Shown here piece after piece: positions 9,046 to 16,524 of a DNA stretch of 64,000 bases. The position numbers and the translations under genes were made by a program. The stretch spans positions 1 to 64,000 of the forward strand of contig BLAL01000291.1 of assembly GCA_015698045.1 (NCBI GenBank), given 5' to 3'. How positions within the stretch are numbered: the stretch's first letter is position 1; the number at the start of each line of letters is the position of its first letter. This stretch comes from Rhizophagus clarus. Taxonomy: Eukaryota > Glomeromycota > Glomeromycetes > Glomerales > Glomeraceae. The notes under the pieces are model-generated. The model did not search any database. It saw only the letters and a list, made by a program, of their open reading frames with translations, and had not been told where the DNA came from.

Positions 9046-10119
9046 TACAGGTTCTGGCCCCTTCCCTACAGTGAAGACATTACGCTGAGACTTGTGAACT
9101 GATAGGGGGATGGTAATAGTCTTTCCATTTCGGATTGTCTTAAATTCTCCCTTTACTAAGGGTTCCCATCCTGCCCGATGTTGCCATTTCGTTCCAAGAA
9201 TAAATAGTGATAACTCATTTCCATTATCATCATATTCTGTAGGGACGACAGAAAATTCATCTGAAATGGTATCTCTATTTTCCTTATCCTCTATAGTTAC
9301 AGGAACACTATCAACCGTACCAAGAGAATGAGACTTACTTGCAACCCCATTAAGTCGATGAATCTTCTTTCTATTTATTTTTTGACCCAAATGAATAGCA
9401 ACATTTTCTGAGAATATTGATGAATCTGATCCACTATCAATCATTGCATATGGTATAGTTATATCCCCTACCTTACATGAGATGGTTGCAACATCATCGG
9501 CATCCTTTATTTGGAGAAAATTTATCTCCAAGGGCTTTGGCCAATATATTTGGCTATTTTTTTTTTGAGCTGTAGCATAAGCCTTAATGGCATAATCTAG
9601 TTGAATGCTCTCTGGTTTAGCATAGCTAGAAGATGTAGTATTAATTTCCTTTATTTTAGTAGAATCTGTTATAACCATATCTTCATTTGGGCTGGGGGCA
9701 TTTGGAACAGTTTCATTATTATTTTCTGGAACTTGTAAAAGAAGCTTCTGTTCGGTATTTGTGGCCTGTATTAGTGGAAATAAGACATCTTGAAATTTTT
9801 TTGTAACATTTTCCCATGCTAATTCCCTTCTTTTAACCGTATCATTTGGCATTTCTGTATTCAAGCAATGGTCTTTTATTTTGGGGAATATCATATTAAT
9901 AAATTTTGAAATTTCTATAAGAATCTCTCTAGGACAATGAGGGACTAATGATGCTATTGACGATTTTAATGCTATTTGATACATTAGATCTGTAGCTATG
10001 GCTATATTACTAGTACGAGATTTGGAAGTAGGGGACTTCTTGGTGGTTCCTTCTTTTGATTTGATACTCTTTTTTATAGGTACTCCACTTCGCACCACTT
10101 TTTTTTTAAAGCATAGCAA
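9034..10119 (-). CDS. Retropepsin-like aspartic protease (Pro) of the Polinton
   Basis: A 361-codon frame. The catalytic motif IDSGSDSSIF (D228-S-G) is preceded by a beta-rich segment and followed by the flap region and a C-terminal LFILGTKWQ (ILG at about 307-309), the order expected for a dimeric retroviral-type aspartic protease. Residues 1-200 are a linker or spacer of unknown role. The frame has no ATG at its 5' end and overlaps the Gag-like frame by 46 bases in the -1 register, with slippery runs in the overlap. It is therefore probably made as Gag-Pro by -1 frameshifting. It would process the Gag-like protein. No reverse transcriptase lies anywhere nearby. Confidence 0.85.
   Translation of the reverse strand: MLCFKKKVVRSGVPIKKSIKSKEGTTKKSPTSKSRTSNIAIATDLMYQIALKSSIASLVPHCPREILIEISKFINMIFPKIKDHCLNTEMPNDTVKRRELAWENVTKKFQDVLFPLIQATNTEQKLLLQVPENNNETVPNAPSPNEDMVITDSTKIKEINTTSSSYAKPESIQLDYAIKAYATAQKKNSQIYWPKPLEINFLQIKDADDVATISCKVGDITIPYAMIDSGSDSSIFSENVAIHLGQKINRKKIHRLNGVASKSHSLGTVDSVPVTIEDKENRDTISDEFSVVPTEYDDNGNELSLFILGTKWQHRAGWEPLVKGEFKTIRNGKTITIPLSVHKSQRNVFTVGKGPEPVKKN
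9037..9043 (-). promoter_or_regulatory. Candidate -1 frameshift heptamer A AAA AAC before the protease stop
   Basis: On the minus strand the protease frame reads A AAA AAC then TAG. This is the classic X XXY YYZ heptamer in the correct register, as used at retroviral gag-pro junctions. A one-base backward slip enters the zinc-finger frame, which stays open for about 68 codons. A downstream RNA structure was not tested. Confidence 0.6.
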
Positions 10120-12053
10120 TTTCGTGATTCGTCATCAATATCATCCTCATTATCATCTTCAATTTCTTCTTCAGAATCTTCTTCCAATATGTATTCTTCA
10201 GAATCTTCAGAGTCTTCAGGATCTTCTTCCTCATTTTGGTATACATAATTAACTTTTTTAGTCCGCTTTAGTCTGGGGCAATTAACCTTTGTATGTCCAG
10301 CCTTTCCACATACTGAGCAATGCCGGACAAGTTTACTTGATGCTTTACTTGGCATTACCTTTCTAACAACTTTCTTTGTGGCATAGGCACTTCTAGGTGT
10401 AAAGGGACTCTTTCTAACATGAGCTGTTTGACCTCCTAATCTCTTTTTAAGTTCTTCATAAATAAAATTTTCTAATGTAGCGTCATCTGTTCCTATTCCT
10501 GTATAACCCAAATCTTTTGCTAGACGAATTTTAAAATCATCTTTTTGTGGTTGAGCTTTATAATTAACTGGAGCTATTGTATGAGCTTGTATTCTTTTGC
10601 CTGCACTTTCATGCCATATATTACGCAAGTCTGTAAAAAATGCAATGACTGTAGCAGGAGTAGCAATTCTAACTCTCATTTCTAAATCAGAAGGCAATTG
10701 ATTAAATAGATAAGGTAAGGCATCAGCATCTGGCATTGCTTGTACTAGTGGTTTGATTCGTTTTTCATAACTATCTGGAGTATCTGTCTCTAAAAACTTT
10801 TCATTAACAAGAGCAAATATAGCACTTCGGTTAGTCCCTACCATAACTTCTCTATATTTTTCACGCAACCAGTTTAGGAAGAGAGGTTCAGTATTAATAG
10901 CTGGATTACCTCCTGCATAAGGATCATTGGCAGGAACAGGTGCAAACCTACCTGTTATTTTATTTATCATAACTTGACATCTTGCAACGGCATTAAAGCC
11001 AGCAACGGCTAAGGGACGTGCCATCTCATTTATATTTCTAAGCTTTTGATAATATACGTCTGGTGGTTCCTGCCCATCATAATTGGGTAATTGTGCAAGT
11101 AATGGTGCTAATGTATGCATGACATCTTGTATTGTAGCCATGTTTCCTGAAGGATTGTTTTGTAAATTCAAAATAATTTGTCGTGAATTTAATTCCCTAC
11201 CCTTCCATTTTTGGTATCTATTAAATACAAATGCCCGATTGAATTCTGCTAATTCTGCCTCTGCTTTGCGTCTCTGATTTATTCGCTGAAGAATAGCTTT
11301 TTCTCCTATTAATACATTTATTCGATTTTGCTTTCTTAAGGCTATCCTTTGTCCATTAGTTTGCCTATCCTGTGCTATTTGCCACCATCGTCGACGCTCA
11401 TTTACCTCATTATTATATGCTAAAGTCAGTAGCTGAGCTCTTCGAAGACATTGATTTCTAGTAGTTGTTAATTCATTCCTAAGGCCATTGATTCGATCAT
11501 TAGCTATACGGTATAAACCTTGCATGTTAATAGCATCTTGAGCATTTCTTTGCATAAGTTCACGAGTAGTTGTTAATAAGATTCGTATACCATCTAGTGT
11601 ATTTTTGGGGTTGAATGATGTATCCCCATCAAAATATGATTCCACCCGATCTAGCGCTCTAGCAATATTTATTAAAATATCAGGTATTGCCATATTTTTT
11701 TGTTCTTCTTCGGAATGATTATTATTAGATTTAGATAATTCTTGTATACGAGATTTAAGTTTATCTATTATGTCTTCTAGCTGGATAATTCGATTATCTT
11801 GAATAACTAATGCCTCTTCTTTTAGCTCCAGGTGATCCTGACATTTTTTAAGTTCACCTAGAATAACCTTACATTTATCCTTTAGCTGATTAACTTCATC
11901 ATCATAAGATTGAAGATTCTTTTCAAGATGAGAAATATATCGCTCACAGGCTTTAATTTCCTCTTCTAGTTTGTGAATTTTCTTTTGTACTAACTTTATC
12001 CCTAGATCAAAGTTGCTATTTAGCTGATCAAGATATGTCTGCTCAACCCCCAT
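10074..12053 (-). CDS. Gag-like protein with CCHC zinc knuckle carried by the Polinton
   Basis: A 659-residue frame from ATG at 12053. Residues about 8-115 form a coiled coil. A basic, Arg/Asn-rich middle follows, then a Gag capsid-like region (about 310-500) with LPNYDGQEPPDVYYQKL and a later LFNQLPSDLEMRV...FFTDLRNIW pattern. A zinc knuckle CSVCGKAGHTKVNC (CX2CX4HX4C, about 579-592) precedes a strongly acidic tail. This is the architecture of a retrotransposon Gag, but there is no reverse transcriptase or LTR. Its 5' end overlaps the integrase start by 19 bases on the opposite strand. An alternative start at the internal Met of MAIPDILIN would avoid that overlap. It may form the particle that Polinton jelly-roll proteins form elsewhere. 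Confidence 0.85.
   Translation of the reverse strand: MGVEQTYLDQLNSNFDLGIKLVQKKIHKLEEEIKACERYISHLEKNLQSYDDEVNQLKDKCKVILGELKKCQDHLELKEEALVIQDNRIIQLEDIIDKLKSRIQELSKSNNNHSEEEQKNMAIPDILINIARALDRVESYFDGDTSFNPKNTLDGIRILLTTTRELMQRNAQDAINMQGLYRIANDRINGLRNELTTTRNQCLRRAQLLTLAYNNEVNERRRWWQIAQDRQTNGQRIALRKQNRINVLIGEKAILQRINQRRKAEAELAEFNRAFVFNRYQKWKGRELNSRQIILNLQNNPSGNMATIQDVMHTLAPLLAQLPNYDGQEPPDVYYQKLRNINEMARPLAVAGFNAVARCQVMINKITGRFAPVPANDPYAGGNPAINTEPLFLNWLREKYREVMVGTNRSAIFALVNEKFLETDTPDSYEKRIKPLVQAMPDADALPYLFNQLPSDLEMRVRIATPATVIAFFTDLRNIWHESAGKRIQAHTIAPVNYKAQPQKDDFKIRLAKDLGYTGIGTDDATLENFIYEELKKRLGGQTAHVRKSPFTPRSAYATKKVVRKVMPSKASSKLVRHCSVCGKAGHTKVNCPRLKRTKKVNYVYQNEEEDPEDSEDSEEYILEEDSEEEIEDDNEDDIDDESRNCYALKKKWCEVEYL
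10104..10110 (-). promoter_or_regulatory. Candidate -1 frameshift site T TTA AAA between Gag and protease frames
   Basis: In the Gag frame the sequence is GCT TTA AAA AAA AAG TGG, giving T TTA AAA and, further on, A AAA AAG, both in the -1 slip register. The protease frame is exactly -1 relative to Gag and opens across this run, then the Gag frame ends at 10074. Confidence 0.6.
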
Positions 12054-13147
12054 TGTTACCTATTATTCCTATAGATTCTGGTGAGGCTCGAAATCTTGAT
12101 ATTTCTATTGCTTTGAAAAAGATTTATTATCAGCCTATTGGTTATCATCGAAATGCTAAAAAATTGTTTGAAGCTTCTATTAAGGCTGGATATGATTTTA
12201 CTATTGATGAAGTGAAGGACTGGCTTGTGAGACAGGCTGTACACCAAATACATATGCCACGTCCTAGATATATTCCTTGTGCAAGTTTTACCTCTATTAC
12301 TACGCCCAATGAAGTCCATCAGGCAGATGTTCTTTATATGCCTTATGATAAAGTAGGACGAATTACTTATCTTTTTTGTCTTAATGTAGTGGACGTTGCT
12401 TCTAGATATAAAGCATCTATTCCTATTGGTGCATATAGTGTTAAGGATAGAGAGGGAATCTTAACTTCAAAGACTATTGCTCGAGCACTTGAGAAAATTT
12501 ATGATGATCCTGAAATTCCTCTGGTCTGGCCGAAATTATTAATCACTGATAGGGGGCCAGAGTTTAGGGGTGATTGTGAGGTGCTTATGATGGAACATAA
12601 TGTAAAAATTCAGAAGGCCAAATCTAAACACACTATGGGTATTGTTGAAAGGTATAATCGTACTTTGGTTGAAAAACTATTTCCTTCCCAGGATGCTTCT
12701 GATCTCTTGTCTTTGCATTTAAATGTTCGTTCTAGGGCTTGGGTTAAGAATTTGTCTTTAGTTGTTGAGGATATTAATAATTCTATCACACGTCAGATTG
12801 GTATTTCTCCTGTTGAGGCTATTGAAAAAGAAGAGGTCTTTGCTAAGCCTTCTTATTCTCGTGATGGTCCAATTGGTTTTGATGAAGAGAAGCTTTCTAG
12901 TGATGTTCTTGTTCGTTATTTACTTTATCCTGGTGAATTGGAGGGTGGAAGACGTCGTGCTGGTGATTTAAATTGGTCTCCTCATATTTATCATATTCTT
13001 GAATCTATGGTGCAAAAAAATCAGCCAGTATTATATTGGCTGGAAGATGATGATGGTAATGGCCCACAAAGATCTTTTGTTCGAGAAGAATTGATGGTTA
13101 TTCCCTTTGATACGGAATTACCTCCTCAGTGGATTCTTACAAAATAA
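12035..13147 (+). CDS. Retroviral-type (rve) DDE integrase of the Polinton
   Basis: A 370-residue ATG frame, intact. The catalytic triad is visible: D98 in HQADVLYM, D172 in ITDRGPEF and E205 in GIVERYNR (32 residues between the last two). The C-terminal part (VLYWLEDDDG...RSFVREELMVIP) resembles the small chromo/SH3-like tail of Polinton integrases. It catalyses insertion of the linear element DNA, normally with a short target duplication. The start overlaps the divergent Gag-like gene, implying a shared bidirectional control region inside coding sequence. Its intactness contrasts with the broken polymerase. Confidence 0.92.
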   Translation: MSAQPPLLPIIPIDSGEARNLDISIALKKIYYQPIGYHRNAKKLFEASIKAGYDFTIDEVKDWLVRQAVHQIHMPRPRYIPCASFTSITTPNEVHQADVLYMPYDKVGRITYLFCLNVVDVASRYKASIPIGAYSVKDREGILTSKTIARALEKIYDDPEIPLVWPKLLITDRGPEFRGDCEVLMMEHNVKIQKAKSKHTMGIVERYNRTLVEKLFPSQDASDLLSLHLNVRSRAWVKNLSLVVEDINNSITRQIGISPVEAIEKEEVFAKPSYSRDGPIGFDEEKLSSDVLVRYLLYPGELEGGRRRAGDLNWSPHIYHILESMVQKNQPVLYWLEDDDGNGPQRSFVREELMVIPFDTELPPQWILTK

Positions 13148-13151
13148 ATTT

Positions 13152-13535
13152 CTAAAGTGATGATAGGAAGTCTTCTGTCTCTTTATTAACTTTGTCTTCT
13201 GTAACAAAATAATCTTTAGCTAATTTATGGTATAGCTTGTATAATTCTATAATTGAATTAAGAATCTTTGGATCTTGTCCATACCATGATTTATAATCAT
13301 CCATGATTTTATCATATTTATCTTTATTGGGAAATATCGTCATGGCTAATTTTAATACATATTCTTGTGGTTCCTCTGCCTGACGTAATTTTTTGATCCT
13401 TTCTTTATATGATTGCATGAATTTACCTTCCTTTGGCCTTCTATAATAGATGCCAGCTTTGACTACATTTATTAATGCTTGTTCGATTTCCTGATATGTG
13501 GGCTTGGTATCAGCTAATTGATTTTGTGTACTCAT
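13152..13535 (-). CDS. Hypothetical 127-residue protein of the Polinton
   Basis: An intact ATG frame ending 4 bases from the convergent integrase stop. Predicted all-helical and Lys/Tyr-rich, with KPTYQEIEQALINVVKAG near the start and a KSWYGQDPKILNSIIELYK segment. No family recognised. A protein-like codon pattern and tight packing against the integrase support it being real. Confidence 0.65.
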   Translation of the reverse strand: MSTQNQLADTKPTYQEIEQALINVVKAGIYYRRPKEGKFMQSYKERIKKLRQAEEPQEYVLKLAMTIFPNKDKYDKIMDDYKSWYGQDPKILNSIIELYKLYHKLAKDYFVTEDKVNKETEDFLSSL

Positions 13536-13609
13536 TGTATGATTAGTATATGTTTTACTATATTGTGTAAAGTTTTTTTCAATTAAAATTATTTATTCAT
13601 CTAGAAGAA

Positions 13610-13897
13610 ATGAAGGCAAAATTTGTTTGTTATCATCTTAAAAATACTGGTGGGATTTGTGGTAACGGTTGTGATAAACCTGAAGGATGCCATTTACATT
13701 GCAAAGCTAAGTTGCGCCGACCATGCAGAGCATGTGGCAAACCTACTAAGATAGATAAGCCTCCTGGGATTGATAATGACCTATGTAGCTATTGTAATAA
13801 GAGCCTTTATCAGATTCGTCATGTGAATATTCTTCGGGACAAAGCCCTGATGTTTGATCAAAATAGCAAAGTGGTTAGTCCCTTTCTTGTCCCATGA
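13610..13897 (+). CDS. Small Cys/His-rich putative zinc-binding protein (right copy)
   Basis: A 95-residue ATG frame pointing outward to the right TIR and paralogous to 1246-1488. It shares TGGIC, PEGCH.H, R.PC..CGKPT, LC and LRDKAL in order. It has an 8-residue insertion (PPGIDNDL region) and C in place of H in the last pair (LCSYC versus LCRKH). It lies 74 bases from the divergent 127-residue gene. The function is unknown; the outward-facing symmetric pair is characteristic of this element. Confidence 0.75.
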   Translation: MKAKFVCYHLKNTGGICGNGCDKPEGCHLHCKAKLRRPCRACGKPTKIDKPPGIDNDLCSYCNKSLYQIRHVNILRDKALMFDQNSKVVSPFLVP

Positions 13898-13912
13898 TTG
13901 CTGGAGATCCTC

Positions 13913-14157
13913 GATTGAGAATTAAGGTTAGACTTATAGGTTAGTCTTATTTTTTTCTCCTCGAAGGTAGCCTTATAGGTTAGTCTTTTAGGTTAGACTT
14001 AGAGGTTAGACTTATTTTTTCTCTCGAAGGTGGCCTTATAGGTTAGTCTTTTAGGTTAGACTTAGAGGTTAGTTTTATTTTTTTCACTTCGATGGTAGCC
14101 TTATAGGTTAGTCTTTTAGGTTAGACTTCTAAGTTAGACTTTGAGGTTAGACTTTTT
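13913..14157 (+). repeat. Minisatellite of TTAGGTTAGACTT-type units
   Basis: About three imperfect ~65-bp units, each made of TCGAAGGTAGCCTTATAGG, then TTAGTCTTTTAGGTTAGAC, then a T-run. The inner motif GGTTAG(T/A)CTT recurs about a dozen times. It lies between the right Cys-rich gene and the right TIR; the left end has no counterpart. Confidence 0.8.
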
Positions 14158-14305
14158 GTCCTTATGTTTGTGTAAATGGATCCGCTTTGCTTCGCTGTCT
14201 GTGGTTACTGTTTGGTAAGACTTGCCAATAGTGCGTTGCAGAGGTTAACATATTTTGGCATTCTTATTTGCCTCATATATTGCATACATTAGAATATGGT
14301 AGCAT

Positions 14306-14533
14306 ATGGTCGAATGCGTATTCACTGGCGTCGCCTTAAAGGGCTTTGCCTGCTTATACTTATTCTCCTATATCGAACGTGCATTCGTCATCGCTCTGCT
14401 CCTCCTCATGCTTGTTTTCTCTTGCTACCTAAGTAGTATGCTATTGGGAGGATTTTTTTTTCACCTCATGGTTATACTTTCTCGTGAACATATCTTGTAT
14501 ACTTGCTCTGCCTACCCTAATAGTGAGACTTAG
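14306..14533 (+). CDS. Possible small membrane protein encoded in the TIR
   Basis: A 75-codon ATG frame rich in hydrophobic residues, with a stretch IALLLLMLVFSCYLSSMLL typical of one membrane segment. The left TIR holds the same frame at 825-1043 on the minus strand, but a one-base indel in the run after GTCGCC changes its N-terminus. Only the hydrophobic core is shared. The AT-rich composition could produce this by chance, so coding is unproven. Confidence 0.25.
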   Translation: MVECVFTGVALKGFACLYLFSYIERAFVIALLLLMLVFSCYLSSMLLGGFFFHLMVILSREHILYTCSAYPNSET

Positions 14534-14867
14534 TTAGGTGAAATTTTTTTTTACACCTAAGGTTTGACTTTTGTCCTAATGTTTGCGTAAAGGAAATGAC
14601 TTCAGAATGGTTTCCTGTATATTGAAATATTATTGGTATGATAGAACTTATGCTATAGCTTTTTTGGTTTAGTTATTCGTATACAAAAAATTTACACCTA
14701 ATGTTAGACTTAGCCGGGTGAAATTTTTTTTTACACCTAAGATTGGACTTTTTGCCCTAATGATTGTGTAAAGGAAATGACTTCAGATTGGTTTCCTGTA
14801 TATTGAAAAATATTTGTATGATAGAACTTATGCTATAGCTTTTTGGTTTAGTTATTCGTATACAAAA

Positions 14868-14902
14868 AAATTTACACCTAAGACAGGCTTAGGTGTAAAT
14901 TT
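14868..14902. other. Mirror copy of the TIR hairpin
   Basis: The same perfect 15-bp stem with loop ACAGG, at the corresponding place in the right TIR. Confidence 0.75.
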
Positions 14903-15357
14903 TTTATTTTGTTTACTACAATGAATCAGTTTTAGAATTCATTCTAGGATAACATTAAATCTGGTATGCTTATTTTGCTTGAAGGACCATCAGATGAGCA
15001 TGCTCAGACACTTTGGTCATCGATGCTCATCTGACTTTTTGGTGGCAAGCTGGATGGCATACTTTTTTTGTTATCTTATTTGGAATTAAAATTTGGCCAG
15101 CTCGTTAACAATGATGGTGCTCTTCTTTGGCTTTTAAACATCAAATTTGGGCAAGATGGGTATGTTAACAGGATTTGAGCCCAGCTTGATTTTAAGTCTG
15201 AATTCTATATTAGTTTTCGATATGTTTCTTGCTGGGCAAATATGGGTTTGGTTCCTAAAATAGATTACTTAAATTTCTATATCGGGAATTAAGCTGGGAG
15301 GGGCTTACTCCTTTTATAGCTATATGGTAATTTTGTCCCAGACCCCCCAATTTTGCC

Positions 15358-16000
15358 CTACTAAATTTGTGCAGTTTTGTAACATGAAAATCTGTGAAAT
15401 TTTGTGATCTTGCTACTATGTTATATAAAAAAATTACAGAAATCTATGGAAATTTTTAAGATTTTAAAAATATGTACTGAATTTCAAAAAAAAAATTGTA
15501 TAATAAATCAAAATAACTAATACAAATTTATAATTAAACATATGCGCCGATCCTTGGAATTAGCTTAAATTAAGAATTTTTAATAAAAAATTAGTAAACA
15601 GTGCAAAATACGATTGTGTTACACATTCATCTTATCAATCTTATGTAGAATAATCGGAAAATAAAAAAATTTTTTACAACTCATACTTAAAAATTAAAAT
15701 AATAATAACTTTTTATAACCCATCAACTATTTTAAGAACCCATCACTTTTTACACCAGTTGCAAATAAAAGTTTTATGAATACAATTGTAGTTATTTGCA
15801 GTTGTTAATGGTATTATTTATTCTCCAAAAGCTTTTTATTGATGTAAAATAATTAAATAAGGCAGCAAAAATAACTGGGTTTCGTATAAATTTGCCATCA
15901 TATTTAAAGAATTTTGAAAATAAAGAAATAACCAAAATTTTCATTATCTTTTAATAATTTTTAATTTTAAAAATTGTTTTTAAAATATGGAGACAAAGAA
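15358..16000. other. AT-rich flank of the Polinton, nothing recognised
   Basis: Low-complexity AT-rich sequence with no open frame of interest and no repeat noticed. Confidence 0.5.
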
Positions 16001-16320
16001 TCTTTCTTTATATCATTTACTGACGATGATTTTAAAATTCATTTAACCGACATTGAAATCTCATGATATTTAAATCCACCAGTACGAAAGCTTTGACTTT
16101 TAAATAGATGATCGTTGTTACAGAGCCTTGCGAACGCCGCCTTTCTACAAAAACAATATACCTGTATCCCAATAAGCCCAGAGAACTTATCACCTACAAA
16201 AATTAAAAAAGAAGAAACGTTAGAACATTTCTTAAAGTCAATTCCGATATTCTTTCCAAAGAAACAACATACCCGCGTCTCAAGGAATTCCATTTGCTGC
16301 AGATAAGTCATATTATGATC
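16001..16320 (-). other. Micro-exon-like units with consensus splice borders
   Basis: On the minus strand a tract TTTTTAATTTTTGTAG precedes a 32-nt block GTGATAAGTTCTC...GATACAG, which is followed by GTATATTG. Upstream is GAGACGCG|GGTATG, and a second TTTTTGTAG precedes AAAGGCGGCG about 17 bases further on, too close for a real intron. This resembles the unit structure of the downstream array and may be its 3' end. Confidence 0.35.
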
Positions 16321-16524
16321 GATATACTTTTATTTTATTTTACATTCGGTAAAACTCGGTAAAACAGAATAGTAAAAGTTATATCATTAGATTCAGAACA
16401 CCAATGGCCCTATGATCATTAAATAAAAGGATAATTTTTTTTTAAATACACAATATATGAAAGGCACAGAATGCTTTTATAAAAGTTATTTAACAAATCG
16501 TTTTAATAATGTCAAAATATTAAA

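Larger units (their letters stand above)
1..15357. mobile_element. Polinton/Maverick-like self-synthesising transposon with a Gag-protease cassette
   Basis: Two near-identical inverted copies bound the segment, and position 1 pairs with 15357. The right copy continues as CCTACT after the last paired base, so the true left tip probably lies a few bases before the window and the target-site duplication cannot be checked. Inside are the two Polinton hallmarks: a family B DNA polymerase with protein-primed-type motifs (plus strand, degraded) and a retroviral-type DDE integrase (plus strand, intact). Also present are Gag-like, retropepsin-like, F-box, coiled-coil and Cys-rich genes. A Walker A packaging ATPase and adenovirus-type cysteine protease, usual in Polintons, were not seen. 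About 15.4 kb is a normal Polinton length. The near-identity of the terminal repeats suggests recent movement or gene conversion. Confidence 0.9.
14181..15357 (-). repeat. Right terminal inverted repeat of the Polinton-like element
   Basis: Mirror copy of 1-1176. It starts at TCCGCTTTGC and ends at CCCCAATTTTGCC. The following bases (CTACT) may still belong to the element, because Polinton termini commonly read 5'-AG. The left counterpart is outside the window. Confidence 0.93.

Noticed and set aside
7922-12053. Gag-protease block as a separate retrotransposon inserted in the Polinton
   Set aside because: No LTRs, no reverse transcriptase or RNase H, no target duplication, and the Gag start interlocks with the integrase start; kept only as an alternative to test.
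13913-14157. Interstitial telomere
   Set aside because: The words are GGTTAGAC/GGTTAGTC in ~65-bp units, not uninterrupted TTAGGG.
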